DNA of 64,000 nucleotides from Alisma plantago-aquatica (lineage: Eukaryota; Streptophyta; Magnoliopsida; Alismatales; Alismataceae). This document shows, piece by piece, positions 11,230-23,941 of the stretch. Each line of letters starts with the position of its first letter. The stretch's first letter is position 1. Below the pieces are notes generated by a model. It was not told the DNA's origin. It ran no database searches and saw nothing but the letters and a program-made list of their open reading frames with translations. Location: assembly GCA_963693085.1 (NCBI GenBank), contig OY856409.1, positions 240,565,058 to 240,629,057 on the forward strand. Direction: 5' to 3'. The position numbers and the translations under genes are program-made.

Positions 11230-11620
11230 GTCAGGCTAGTGTACACTCGAGTGTACTGGAGGTACCGTACACCTTAGTCATTTTTGAAGATGCAGTAAAT
11301 TTTTGGAAAATATAAACCATTGATCTTCTTAATTATCTTAAGAACATACTATATAATAAATTTTAGTTCATTTGGACACTTGTAGGTCTTGCATCTAAAG
11401 GAGGCAAAAGTCATGCATTTCAAATTAGTTTTGTGCGTTGATTTTGTTGTACTTGGACGAGTGACTTACACTCATCGAAATGAGTTCAAATTTTATATGT
11501 AGCCTATTATTATTGTAACCATGAAGATCAATGTATTAGATTTTGGAAAAACATGGTCTAGATAGGCTAGCACCATTGGGGTGTATGGCATGATATGTAC
11601 ACTCGAGTGTATTCTAGCCT

Positions 11621-11623
<3 letters not shown>
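11230..11623. mobile_element. 394-bp MITE copy 1, in a GA/TA microsatellite
   Basis: The left end GTCAGGCTAG and right end CTAGCCTGAC are perfect inverted 10-mers. Each is followed by the palindrome TACACTCGAGTGTA and further imperfect inverted sequence to about 50 bp. The left flank is (GA)n and the right flank (TA)n, so a target duplication cannot be separated from the microsatellite. No coding capacity. Confidence 0.75.

Positions 11624-11715
<92 letters not shown>
11624..11715. repeat. (TA)n then (GA)n microsatellite between the two MITEs
   Basis: About 64 bp of TA followed by about 28 bp of GA. Confidence 0.95.
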
Positions 11716-11718
<3 letters not shown>

Positions 11719-12106
11719 AGGCTAGTATACACTCGAGTGTACCGGAGGCACTGTACACCTCAGTCATTTTTGAAGATGTAGTAAATTTTTGAAAAATCTA
11801 AACCATTGATCTTCTTAATTATCATAAGAACATACTATATAATAAATTTTATCTCATTTGGACACTTATAGGTTGTGCATCTAAAGGAGGCAAAAATAAT
11901 GTATTTCAAATTATTTTTGTGCGTCGATTTTGCTGTCCTTGGATGAGTGACTTACACTCATCCAAATGAGTTCAAATTTTGTATGTGACCTATTATTATT
12001 GTAACCATGAAGATTAATGGATTAGATTTTGAAAAAACATACTCTAGATAGGCAAACACCATTGGGGTGTACAGCGTGATCTGTACACTCGAGTGTATTC
12101 TAGCCT

Positions 12107-12109
<3 letters not shown>
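11716..12109. mobile_element. 394-bp MITE copy 2, same orientation
   Basis: Ends GTTAGGCTAG...CTAGCCTGAC, the same length as copy 1 with dispersed substitutions along the body. The two copies lie head-to-tail, separated only by the microsatellite. Confidence 0.75.

Positions 12110-12154
<45 letters not shown>
12110..12154. repeat. (TA)n microsatellite left of the 1.65-kb TIR element
   Basis: Uninterrupted TA run starting directly at the end of MITE copy 2. Confidence 0.95.
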
Positions 12155-12156
<2 letters not shown>

Positions 12157-13800
12157 AGATGATCAGGTGCGGACTGCAAACCAGTGCGGACTGACACTTT
12201 CTGTTCCCTTAACTCGGCTGTCATGTGCCGCTCCACTCCCGTTCCACGCTATTCTTAGTGACTTTATTTTATTTCTTTGTTTTATTAGTTTCTTCCATGC
12301 ACGCCCACGCAACTCTTGTTTCTCCATATGTAGCCAATCTCATTGTCCTTCCAGAGCCTTCCATGCTTCCAGCTCATGTTGGCACCCAACAGTTCTGGTT
12401 TCTTGCACTAAATCATAAAACTGCTAACATTCTCCTCGTGTTTGAAGTAAATAAATGCCAATAAGTTTAAATATGATTTCATCCTTAACAGATGAACAAT
12501 TTAACGTGCAACGTCATTTGCCGCATGACGTAAAGGCAATCATACTCCTATCAATGATCTAATCATGTTGCATAGTTGGACCATCCATTATATTATTCCA
12601 CCGACATGTATTGTTTAGGAGTTTGAGGGATCATTCCTGTCTTTAGTTCCTCTTGAGGATGATTCACTATCATGACTGCTTTGTGAAAGTACATAGAATA
12701 GTATATTCTGAACTTTGCGATAGAAAGGAAATGTCCTTTCATGCTCAAATTGTCATTTACACTAGGCGGAAAGGAAATGTCCTCAGAATCTCAGATACCT
12801 ATTTTGGATGGAGCCATTCATGCCAGCCGGTATGGCAATACAGAAAGTCTAGTCTCAAATGCATCCCACTCCATGGTCCCGCCTGTGTTGCAACAGTTTG
12901 TGACCCATTCTAAATGACATTGTGTATGTTAGTCACCATAGAAATATACTGAGTACAGTCATGGACTTCATTCGACTTTCTCTGTCTATTGTCATATGCA
13001 CAAATGGTACATTCATGGACTTCATTCGACTTCACAGCCGTTCACCTCATGATATGCTACATGGGAAACGACGAGGGTGGCAATGAGGACAAATTGGATA
13101 GACTATGTTCCTGCTGCATCGAAACACTGTGGCATTATGGTGAAATAATTGGCAGTGAGGACAGTGGCATTGTGCATGCTAGTTTGCCACGACAATAGTA
13201 CTGATCAGCGTCTCTTACATCAGCAGGGAACTGTAACTGCGGAGTCAACCATGGACGAATGGTAGGCGCCTGCATTGCTAGATCTGCAACACCCGTACAG
13301 GTTCAGAGGCCAGAATGCCAACAACAATTGCTGCTATAGTTGCCTTTGGTAGTCTTGTAGCTTCCCCAGTTGGAGTGTTTCGTTGACACTGCGGAGGAGG
13401 TGAGGGGAGTCAGATGGTGACTTTTCCTGCTTTAGAAAGCAAGGCAACTTTATCAGTGATTAATTCCGTGTAGTACTGATGCCACCACAACAACATAACA
13501 GTACTCGTAATACGGTACACCATTTGTACACTTACTGCTTCAGCTACCGTGCGACGGGGCAACGTCCTGGAGACTGCTTCCAGATAAAACCATTTTATGG
13601 ACTAAATGCTGCCACTAGATATGGATATGGGGCGGGACCAAGAGTCGTGTGTGGTCGTGCATCAAAGATATATAGAAAAGGGAAATAAAATAAAACTGTG
13701 ATAGAATGTGTATGTAAGAGCACGAGTTGCACATGACAGCCGGGTTACAGAAACAGAAAGTGTAAGTCCGCACTGGCTTGTAGTCCGCAGCTAATCATCT

Positions 13801-13802
<2 letters not shown>
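12155..13802. mobile_element. 1.65-kb TIR transposon with ~50-bp inverted ends
   Basis: The left end begins GGAGATGATCAGGTGCGG and the right end, reverse-complemented, begins GGAGATGATTAGCTGCGG. Similarity continues through a shared CCAGTGCGGACT and ACACTTTCTGTT to about 52 bp. Both sides are flanked by (TA)n. No transposase motif is visible. The interior is less AT-rich than its surroundings and has scattered open frames (12167-12464, 12653-12913, 12989-13198, 13479-13688) with no family I recognise, so it is non-autonomous. Long TIRs with unrelated interior would fit a Mutator-like element carrying captured DNA, but superfamily is not proven. Confidence 0.65.
12974..13032. repeat. Short direct repeat inside the TIR element
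   Basis: CATGGACTTCATTCGACTT occurs around 12961-12979 and again around 13013-13032. Confidence 0.6.

Positions 13803-13803
<1 letters not shown>

Positions 13804-13852
<49 letters not shown>
13804..13852. repeat. (TA)n microsatellite right of the TIR element
   Basis: About 48 bp of TA. Confidence 0.95.
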
Positions 13853-13856
<4 letters not shown>

Positions 13857-14695
13857 GAATCCGTAATGCTTGGTTAAAAAGAGGATGAAAATACTTACAT
13901 TTGAAATAGGGCATGACATAACCTAAGCATGGTAAACATGTTATATGGTGGTTGGTTCACCTTAGAGGTTTCAAAACCTCCTAGTAATGGTTTATATATT
14001 ATTATAAAGCTTTATTTGTGGTTAGTTTGCACCTAGAGTGGTGCCCAACATATGGATGAAGACCTTTTGATTTTTCCTTGAAGTAAGAAGATGGCTTTAA
14101 TTACGAGGGTGAAATTTCATTTAAGATGTATATGATGTGATGGACATGATTTATGGATTAATTTTGAGGATAAAATTTCTTTTATGGTGTGTAGGCTGTG
14201 ATGGATTGGACTTTTGGAATCCTTAAATATCAATTGACATAAGTGAATTCATTCATGGAGATTTGTTTTGAGAATCCCAAGTGTTTTGATAAAGTTTAGT
14301 GTTAATTGATGTTGGTATCATGATTAAGATCCCAAGGTTTATGCCTTTTGAGGAATTTAATTGACTAATCAGAGAGTTGAATTTTGGCACCAAAATAAGA
14401 TGGAAGGTACATCATTGGGTTGGAAAACTATGGTCAAATTTTTATGATGTTTAGACAATCCTATAAAAAGGTATGGAAGCTTGAAGTTACATATTTAGTC
14501 AATGTATTATCTAAGTGGACCAAGGTTATATATTGATTAGGCCACATTGGTTTGGCAATAACTATTGCGAGTTTGCTAAGGTACATGGGCTACGTGGCTT
14601 TAGAATACAGATTAAATAGAGAAGTTACAGATAGACCTTCTAGATAATGATCTAGGACTCTAGAATGGCCTGATCTAACGGCTGGAATCTTATAT

Positions 14696-16589
14696 CAAGA
14701 TCATTCACACGAGACGTCGTGGGTGTCTGGAGTGGCGTGGGTGCCAGGAGTGGCAACTTCCGATCGTCAGTTACGTGGTTGATCGTAGGTTGTGGGTTGG
14801 GGCCAACTTTGGAGTGGGCAGTTAGTTTAAGCACCGATCGCTCATTTGAGATACAAAGGAGTATGAGAAGGAGCTAGAAAGGAAACTAGAGGAACTGTTT
14901 CATCCTTCCTTGTCCACCACAGCGACAGGCCACACTGGAGCTGCTTCGACCTGGAGATGTCGATAATGCCTTGGGTTACAGATAGGCCAACAACACAGAA
15001 TAGAAGAAAGAGGACAACAAGGGGAAAGAGAGACAACAAATAGGAATCAAAGAAGGAAATGGAGAGCTGAGGATCGCAGTAGCTAACTGCATGGTATCAG
15101 GCCTTTCTGAGGTGGTCAAATTGGTCTAAGAAGTGGGCTCTACCAGGAGAAGGAGGATGCGATCGGAGCAGGCTCATAGGTGTTTTCCATCACACCTTGG
15201 CGTCTAAACAGTGTTTTGAAGATCTAGACGAGTCTGTGGACCTCTGTCCAAGAAGACGAAAGCTTCTTGTAGAGGCGTGGGCAAGGAGAGACCTTTCCCC
15301 ACTCCTGGCCCATCGCGGCGGCGGGCTCGGAGGAGCTTCTCCGAGGCTGAACTCCAGACATATCTCGAATCAGTTGAGCAACAAGAGATCGAAGGAGATA
15401 GTTGATCTGCCATGATCGGCCGCCAGAGAAGAGTCAAGGGCAGCGACGCTCACGCTCGGGTTCAAGGTTTGGAGGAGAGGGTTGCCTTATGTCACCGGAG
15501 CTAGGTTGGGCGATGGCGCCTCTAGCGCAGAAGATCAGGGTCGCGCAAGGACGTCTGAGCAGAGGAAGACTTGGAGGCGGCCGATCCATCACCGAAGCAA
15601 CCCCTCGCGCGTGGCGGCGCTCTCTTTTGGCGGAGAAATGGGGTCTCGCAAACCCAGCGGCCTGTGCTGGATCGTGGAAGTGTCGGGAAAGAAGGAGAAA
15701 GGGGCGAGTAGGGAGAGCCCTGAACCAGCTGAATTAGTTTTGAACTGGGTCAGGTCCTGAACCGGAAGCTGACTCAAACATGGAGCTGCGCCTCTCATAG
15801 GCCAGGTGGCGGCCCATGATTGGCTGAAAAGGTAAATCGACCTTTTAAATATACATATATTCAATAATTCGTAGAAACTAGCACGATTATCAGAAAAATG
15901 CAAATAAGATACCAAAATTCTCAGAAAAATGAGTAGAATGCAGTAGAATGATAATATCAGGATTTTGATGCAATAATCACAGTGATATCATGTAAGATGC
16001 TATATACTTGTTTAATAGATATTAAATATCAAATAATGACCTAAAATTTTTGAGAATGAATCAATAAATCTATATTTGATACAAAATCCATTTCATGTCA
16101 TATATTATGATGTTTATGTACGAAATCTTGTAATTTTCTCAATATGGCTATTTACGACTAATAACCCTAAATAAAATGTGATAAATACATACGTGCTCAA
16201 TAAATGATGAAATTTACACAAAACCCTCATATCATTAATTGGAAGATAATATGTAAATATGAGATCAATTTTATACATGAAATACATGTTATATGAAGTT
16301 GACCCTTAATGCATGGGTAGTAACCCTAATTTGAATAATGTATATAAACTAGGGTTAATATGTCCACAAAAAGGATATGGAACCTAATGTTCAGATAATG
16401 AATTATAATCAGGAAAACGACATTAGTAAGATAAATCTAAGACAAGAATGCAAGTAATGATGCACATATCCTAATGAACTAAGCTAAACCCTAATGGACA
16501 TACTAGGGTTGAGATGATGAGAACTGATGATAGTATATGATCTTGTCTTGATCAGTTTTAACAAATATATAATTGACACGAGGATATAT
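14696..16589 (+). repeat. LTR-internal tandem unit D (first copy, 3' LTR)
   Basis: Almost identical to unit A from about 14825 on, but its first ~100 bp diverge: it has ACGAGACGTCGTGGG where A, B and C have ACCACACATTGTGGG. It joins unit C through the same junction as A-B. Confidence 0.8.
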
Positions 16590-18509
16590 TAAGCACGAAG
16601 AAAGGAGAGGATCCACATTTTCAAGATCATTCACACCACACATTGTGGGTGCCTGGAGTGGTGCCTGGAGTGGCAACTTCCATCGTCCGTTTCGTGGCTG
16701 ATCCCAGGTTGTGGGTTGAGGCCAACTTTAGAGTGGGCAGTTAGTTTAAGCACCGATCGCTCATTTGAGATACAAAGGAGTATGAGAAGGAGCTAGAAAG
16801 GAAACTAGAGGAACTGTTTCATCCTTCCTTGTCCACCACAGCGATAGGCCACACTGGAGCTGCTTCGACCTGGAGATGTCGATAATGCCTTGGGTTACAG
16901 ATAGGACAACAACACAGAATAGAAGAAAGAGGAGAACAAGGGGAAAGAGAGACAACAAATAGGAATCAAAGTAGGAAATGGAGAGCTGAGGATCGCAGGA
17001 GCTAACTGCATGGTATCAGGCCTTTCTGAGGTGGTCAAATTGGTCTAAGAAGTGGGCTCTACCAGGAGAAGGAGGATGCGATCGGAGCAGGCTCATAGGT
17101 GTTTTCCATCACACCTTGGCGTCTAAACAGTGTTTTGAAGATCTAGACGAGTCTGTGGACCTCTGTCCAAGAAGACGAAATCTTCTTGTAGAGGCGTGGG
17201 CAAGGAGAGACCTTTCCCCACTCCTGGCCCATCGCGGCGGCGGGCTCGGAGGAGCTTCTCCGAGGCTGAACTCCAGACATATCTCGAATCAGTTGAGCAA
17301 CAAGAGATCGAAGGAGATAGTTGATTTGCCATGATCGGCCGCCAGAGAAGAGTCAAGGGCAGCGACGCTCACACTCGGGTTCAAGGTTTGGAGGAGAGGG
17401 TTGCCTTATGTCACCGGAGCTAGGTTGGGTGATGGCGCCTCTAGCGCAGAAGATCAGGGTCGCGCAAGGACGTCTGAGCAGAGGAAGACTTGGAGGCGGC
17501 CGATCCATCACCGAAGCAACCCCTCGCGCGTGGCGGCGCTCTCTTTTGGCGGAGAAATGGGGTCTCGCAAACCCAGCGACCTGCGCTGGATCGTGGAAGT
17601 GTCGGGAAAGAAGGAGAAAGGGGCGAGTAGGGAGAGCCCTGAACCAGCTGAATCAGTTTTGAACTGGGTCAGGTCCTGAACCGGAAGCTGACTCAAACAT
17701 GGAGTTGCGCCTCTCATAGGCCAGGTGGCGGCCCATGATTGGCTGAAAAGGTAAATCGACCTTTTAAATATACATATATTCAATAATTCGTAGAAACTAG
17801 CACGATTATCAGAAAAATGCAAATAAGATACCAAAATTCTCAGAAAAATGAGTAGAATGCAGTAGAATGATAATATCAGGATTTTGATGCAATAATCAGA
17901 GTGATATCATGTAAGATGCTATATACTTGTTTAATAGATATTAAATATCAAATAATGACCTAAAATTTTTGAGAATGAATCAATAAATCTATATTTGATA
18001 CAAAATCCATTTCATGTCATATATTATGATGTTTATGTACGAAATCTTGTAATTTTCTCAATATGGCTATTTACGACTAATAACCCTAAATAAAATGTGA
18101 TAAATACATACGTGCTCAATAAATGATGAAATTTACACAAAACCCTCATATCATTAATTGGAAGATAATATGTAAATATGAGATCAATTTTATACATGAA
18201 ATACATGTTATATGAAGTTGACCCTTAATGCATGGGTAGTAACCCTAATTTGAATAATGTATATAAACTAGGGTTAATATGTGCACAAAAAGGATATGGA
18301 ACCTAATGTTCAGATAATGAATTATAATCAGGAAAACGACATTAGTAAGATAAATCTAAGACAAGAATGCAAGTAATGATGCACATATCCTAATGAACTA
18401 AGCTAAACCCTAATGGACATACTAGGGTTGAGATGATGAGAACCTGATGATTGTATATGATCTTGTCTTGATCAGGTTTAACAAATATATAATTGACATG
18501 AGGATATAT
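16590..18509 (+). repeat. LTR-internal tandem unit C (second copy, 3' LTR)
   Basis: 1,920 bp, starting TAAGCACGAAG. It is closer to units A and D than to unit B, although B occupies the equivalent position in the 5' LTR. Confidence 0.8.
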
Positions 18510-18725
18510 CTGATATCAGTAATGTGATTAGTTTTGTTCTTGTTCAAGGTACGCCATTACCCCTTACTTGGCTTATTATAGAATATGCTTGTGTTATATG
18601 ATAGTAAATACTTGACATATGGTATTGAATGAAATGATTGTTCTTGTATGATATCTTGCTTGATTTTCCATACTTATGGCTATGAACACATGAAACATAA
18701 GATATCTTATCCATTATATGATAAC

Positions 18726-18901
18726 ACTAAATCTCTTTGGTAGAATAGTGTATTGGTGAAAGTACTAAATCTATTTGGCAGAATAGTACATGTGAGCACT
18801 AAATCTCTTTGGCAGAATAGTGCATTTATGAAAGTACTTAATCTCTTTGGCATAATAGTACATGTGAGCACTAAATCTCTTTGGTAGAATAGTGCATGTG
18901 G
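18726..18901 (+). repeat. Five ~36-bp tandem repeats near the end of the 3' LTR
   Basis: Counterpart of the array at 8611-8787 with the same five-unit, alternating-tail organisation. Confidence 0.85.
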
Positions 18902-21479
18902 TTGATCAAATTTACGTATAATGGAAAATGAGGTTAAAATATGTGTTCTCTTTTGCTAATAAATATCTTTATGCAAGTATATGCTTTTTCTTATATTTCT
19001 TTATAAATGCCAAGTTTTAGTTTTATCTTATTACCAAGATATGATGAGAGGTATATAAAAGACATGTAGGCGTACTCAGTACAATATTCTTGAATATTGT
19101 GCTGACGTGTACCACATGTAATATTTTGTTTAGGTTGTGGACATATGCTCTTGAAGATCTAGGATAGTTTAGAGTTGTGTGGTGAGCTGATGCACAGGTG
19201 GACATGTTGTCTTAAGATCTTGTTGTTTAGTGTAGTACATTTACATGTAGAAGTTTGTTGTTCAATATGTAATATCAAATGTTGTAACAATTCATTTTGT
19301 AATTATATGTTTAATGGTGAACATGTGTTGTATGGTTTTTTTATTGTTCATGTGCATGTGATACTGTTGTTTTCCTTCTGACTCCCTTGATTTTCTTCTT
19401 CTTAGCCTAGTGTGTTGTGCTTAAATTGGAATTCTCGCTGAGGTGAGGGTTTCAATTTGGGCGTCACACATCATATTAAGTTTTAGAAAATCCAGAGATG
19501 TCACAACCTCCATCCGAAAAATAATACACAGGCACACAACCCAAAAACCAATGTGCTTACAATACTCTTGTGATACTCTTTGTCACACAAAGAGAAATTA
19601 CTCAAAACAAAGTATGGAACTATCACTAATCAAAAAGTTACAACAGAATAGGGTAAATTAAACAATTTGCAATTCAATATCTCAAGCAGAAGTATTCTAT
19701 AAATAAGATCTCAACTCAGGCCAATTGTATTCCATATATGCCAAAAGATGTTACATATCATGTTCAAAGGATGTCAATACATAACTGTTACATATTATAA
19801 CCTATTTATATGTACATGCCATTTCTATACACTCATGGCATAAAGCCAAAATCTACATGTCCGTATACAAATAACAAAATATCCCCAAATAACTGAGAGT
19901 ATAAGGACGATACATACGACTCTACTACAAATTTCTAGTACCAAATCCAACCTCTAACAATTACTTCTCTCCCTACCGTTCAACACCTGCACCATGATCT
20001 TGGCCTCCTCAACCACAACCACCTAGAAAGTTGTGGAACCCATTGGGTGAGACCAACCATCCCAGTGAGAGATATAACTTTTATCCGACATCTATTATAA
20101 GCACAATAATACATTATAGCAATTAAATAGAGCAAGTATTACTATTTTAGCAGTTACAATTGAGAAATAAAACATCTTATACTTTTAAAAGGAATATGAA
20201 GAATGTGTATAATTGTTATAAACTAAAAAATATAAGAAATAATGCATGGGTCCATTCAATGTGACTCGTATTTGTCCCTTAGAAAATATACTACACAGCT
20301 ATATTATCACTTTTATTATTATTCTCTAAGGATTTGAGGCGTACCACTCAAATCCAACAGACCACTGCTAAGTCAAAATAATTACCATATAAGATCAATG
20401 GAAGAGCCATACTCCATGATGATCACTAGCACTACTCAGTCAGTTTGAGTCTTCAATGCAATGACATAATATTCAAACTGCTAAACAACAACTTATAGTC
20501 AAAGCTATAGCCCTGTACAGACAACAACTCATACTCAAGCTATGGTCCTGTAAAGAAACTAGCCTACCTTGGTACGTGGCAAAACACTAGAGAACGGGCT
20601 CACACATGGCCGTTCTTATAAACAAGAAAATTATACCACCATTCAACATTTTAACAATACAAGGAGTTACCTTCACTGATACCTCGCATATTCAATAATA
20701 TACACTCTGAGTTTCCCATAGGAGTTACTCATTTCACCATCCATCTAGGTACTATCATTGAAGATGGATCTAGGGTACAAGGAAACTACATGATTATGGT
20801 TTCAATTGATTAGATATTCTCATTGGCATCTTTGAATGCATCAATCAAGTTACAGTGTATAAACCCTATACAAATTCTATGGACTTAAAGGCAGGATGCA
20901 ACTTCAGAAGATATAAACGTATAAAGTGAGAACTTGTCTCATCATCATACAACATCTATATCACAACCATTACAAGGTCATTAAAATTATCACACCGCTC
21001 TGGGATATTGATCCCTCAATCACATCTCAAGAGGATTTCATCTCAAACTATGCTCAAGGCACTTGCTAAGGCTTTAAACTAATTCGTATAACTCTTACAT
21101 TTTGAATATCACAATATGCCTCAACAATACTCATAATCACCACCCTATATTACATAGGGATCATCATAGCATACTCAAAGCTTTGACATTCATCTCACCT
21201 TCAAGTTAGTGTTACACAAGTAGGAGATAGAAAATATAGTCACATAATAAATACTTTGAGTAGTATGAGTGCATAGATCATGTTATCACAAGATTAGGGT
21301 TAGGGATCCTATATATCCGATTAGAATTTCATCACAGCTCTCAACAACTATACACTAATCCATCACCTCCCATAATGTTAGAGAGTATAAGGGTTAAACA
21401 TTATTGCTAATGGTTAGCCATTCATAAATACAACACCTTATGTAGACTATTGCACTATGTATTGATCATGTACATATAC

Positions 21480-22030
21480 ATGTATAGGTGTCTCGACCAC
21501 TTCACAACACTTGGTATCGACCACCCTTAACACTTGGTGTAGACCTCTCATAACACACACATTTCACGAATGAGACAACATATGTGTCTCGACCCTTCAC
21601 CCAACAAGAGTGTCACAACCATGACACTTCCTCATGGTCACGACCGAGACAAATCAACATAGCCACAACCCTAGGTATTACGACCATGACACCACCTATG
21701 CATGGCGTCGCGACCACAACACAAGATGATACCACAATGGGGCATCGCAACCGTGACTCCACCAAGGTGTGTCGTAATCAGGACACAACAATGTTGCGTC
21801 ATGACCAAAATCAAACCAAGTGTGTCGACCCTCTACTCTTGGTGTGTTGCGACTGAGACCAACTCAGACATGACGTGTTACATTCATGACACAACCTGAA
21901 CATGTGTCTCGACCCATCATGTTAGCCATCTTCGCCACAACGTCAACAACAACTAAGTGAACATGCTGCAACACTGCATCACAACTAGCTAGAGTAGCGA
22001 CCACCCTTAGGGTTTAGGGTGTCGTGGTCA
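21480..22030. repeat. Degenerate GTGTCTCGACC / CGACCACAAC repeat region
   Basis: Irregular repeats of 20-35 bp around TGTCTCGACC and GTCGCGACCACAAC, with related sequences at 23340-23520 (TTGTCTCGATCGAGAC). Apparent open frames (21584-21899) come from these repeats. Confidence 0.55.
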
Positions 22031-22124
22031 AAACCACCACTTGAAGGGTGTCACCCATGATGGAAGACCAAAGGTTTGTCTTGAGATATATGTCCAACAC
22101 CATAACATGTTCAAACCATCTCGA

Positions 22125-22258
22125 GATAGGCGATCAAACTAGGAATACCAAACATAAACATGGTGAATAAAACCCTATATCATGGTGTTGGGATAGGCGA
22201 CCAGACCAGGAATACCAAATTTCAATAGGGTGAATAACAACTTAGATCATGGCGTTCA
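22125..22258. repeat. Two tandem copies of a 67-bp unit
   Basis: 22125-22191 and 22192-22258, both starting GATAGGCGA and containing AGGAATACCAAA and GGTGAATAA. Confidence 0.8.
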
Positions 22259-23173
22259 TCAATCCTAAAACATTATCAAGGAATATTATCAAAAGATCTA
22301 TGTATAGAGAGAGAAAACCAAGATTTGTATGCATGTTATCATCTTCAAAACCTACTATTTATCTATAGTAAACAAACCATATATTATATATTAAAATTCC
22401 ATAGATGATGATCCAAAGGAACACACCAATCTTTCATTTACTAACAAAATCAGGTACAAGAATTTTCAAGGTTTATACGAAAAACAACCTTCTCAAGAAT
22501 GCTCCAAAGATGAACCCTAAACATATTATATCTTTAAAGATATCAGGGATCCATTTTTAGATATTAGAACAACAACTTATGATCAAGTTTAAGATACACA
22601 TAATAGAGGCAGGAAAAGTTATAAAACCCACCTGATTTGAAGAGAAACAAACTCCCAAGATCTCGAGCTCCAAGAACTCCAACTAAGCTTCAAACTTTGA
22701 CCAAGGAATCACCTCAAAAGAGAATAAAACCATGGTCACAAAGGAGATCAAGAAAGGGGGAAAATAGTCCTAGATTAAACCATGGAAAGAAAGGGGAAAG
22801 AGATCAAATCATCCTCTCACTAGTTACCACCATGTCAAAATACGGTCTAAGGCCTTTGTGAAGAGGAGTTTCTTTCAAGAAGGCCACCATAGATAGTCCA
22901 TAGTCTATGGCAAAGGGGGAAGAAGAAGATGATGGGGATTTTAGAAGAGGGGAAAACGTGATCAAGAGTAAAAAGTCACTTGCCACAAGAAAAAATATCT
23001 AAGAAATCACCACCAAGATGTTGATCTAGCACAAGATCTTCTCCAATTAAGGTAGATCGGCCACCAGGGCTTCAAGATTTGACCTCTCTTGCTCCAGAAG
23101 CTCCAAGGACGATCCAAAGAAGGAAGAAAGAGATTTAGGGCCCAAAAGATTTCTCTCTTGTGAAGATAAGGGG

Positions 23174-23180
23174 TTATATA
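23174..23180 (-). promoter_or_regulatory. TATA box of the minus-strand solo LTR
   Basis: TATATAA within GGGTATATAACCCC on the minus strand, about 760 bp into the LTR. Confidence 0.45.
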
Positions 23181-23941
23181 CCCAAAGGAGGAGGGAAGTA
23201 AGAAACTTTTAGGTGTCAACATAATAGATCACCAAGGCATACATGCCCTTCAAAGAAATAACATTTTCTCCACTCACATGCAATTTAAGAAATGTCCATG
23301 TTTATCCAAAAAAGGTAATTTGACCAACTAGGTTAGTTACCACTCTTGTCTCGATCGAGACACCTTTGTCTACTTGTCTCGGCCGATACACATCCTTATA
23401 CATGTCTAGGTCAAAACCCTAGGTCACATATGTATATGTCGAAACACTAGAGGACAAAATATCTCGACCATCCTCTCCTTTAGGTTGTCTTGATTGAGAC
23501 AACACTACACAAGGTATGTATTGTTGTTGCTACCCTCACAACAAGTGGTGTAGGTTCACAACACTCAACCCTAGCATAGTCACCATAACAACTATGCAAA
23601 CCCTAGAAACCCTAGAATCACCATGAGGTGTTACATCATCATCCATGATTCAAACAAGGTGCCCTATTACATCATCTTCTCTTTCATGATGCTAAAAAAT
23701 AAGAAACATTCTCAACATGTTACAATTTGCAAGATAACCCTCACTTATGGGTAAATTGCAATCTATTCCAAAATAAGCACATAAATAATAAAGATAGGTC
23801 AAGCACCAATCAAATTGGACCAAAATGAAAATATAGACCTATCATGTGATATTAATACATCTGACAAGATCAGATTAGTGTTTAAGCATCTCATTATGCA
23901 AAGTAATAACAATCAAGCATAAATCTAGGCCAGGGGTCTTA

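Larger units (their letters stand above)
9404..14196 (+). mobile_element. Short, non-coding interior of the large LTR element
   Basis: Subtracting the TIR elements and microsatellites at 11230-13853 leaves about 2.2 kb. No protease, RT, RNase H or integrase motif is visible in any frame, which is typical of LARD-type derivatives. The right end (14161-14196) resembles the conserved chromovirus 3' signature GAGGACAAAATTC plus a decayed polypurine tract before the 3' LTR. A second, similar LTR-start-like sequence occurs ~50 bp earlier (about 14110-14145). Frames at 9628-9825 and 10214-10531 match nothing I know. Confidence 0.45.
14197..19505 (+). mobile_element. 3' LTR of the large LARD-like element
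   Basis: It starts TGTGATGGATTGG after a decayed polypurine-like stretch and ends GATGTCACA. The termini are inverted (TGTGAYG/YGTCACA). Length 5,309 bp. It contains tandem units D (14696-16589) and C (16590-18509) and a unique end segment with a 36-bp repeat array, matching the 5' LTR. 14197-14695 holds the U3-side sequence missing from the 5' LTR. The last seven bases overlap the start of the next LTR-like element (TGTCACA), so the exact boundary is uncertain. Confidence 0.6.
19499..23941 (-). mobile_element. Probable solo LTR of a long-LTR gypsy element
   Basis: Read on the minus strand it starts TGTAAGACCCCTGGCC (23941) and ends GGTTGTGACA (19499), giving TG...CA ends. It carries the sequence CACCCAATGGGTTCCACAAC (about 20026-20046), common in chromovirus-type LTRs, and a TATA box at 23174-23180. 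There is no primer site or polypurine tract at either end and no coding domain, so a solo LTR is likely. The 5-bp flanks (AGAGA on the left, ACTCT on the right) do not match, so the target duplication is not confirmed. Confidence 0.4.

Noticed and set aside
11624..11732. Frames with Tyr-Ile and Leu-Ser runs (11493-11732, 11958-12236)
   Set aside because: Pure translation of TA and GA microsatellites.
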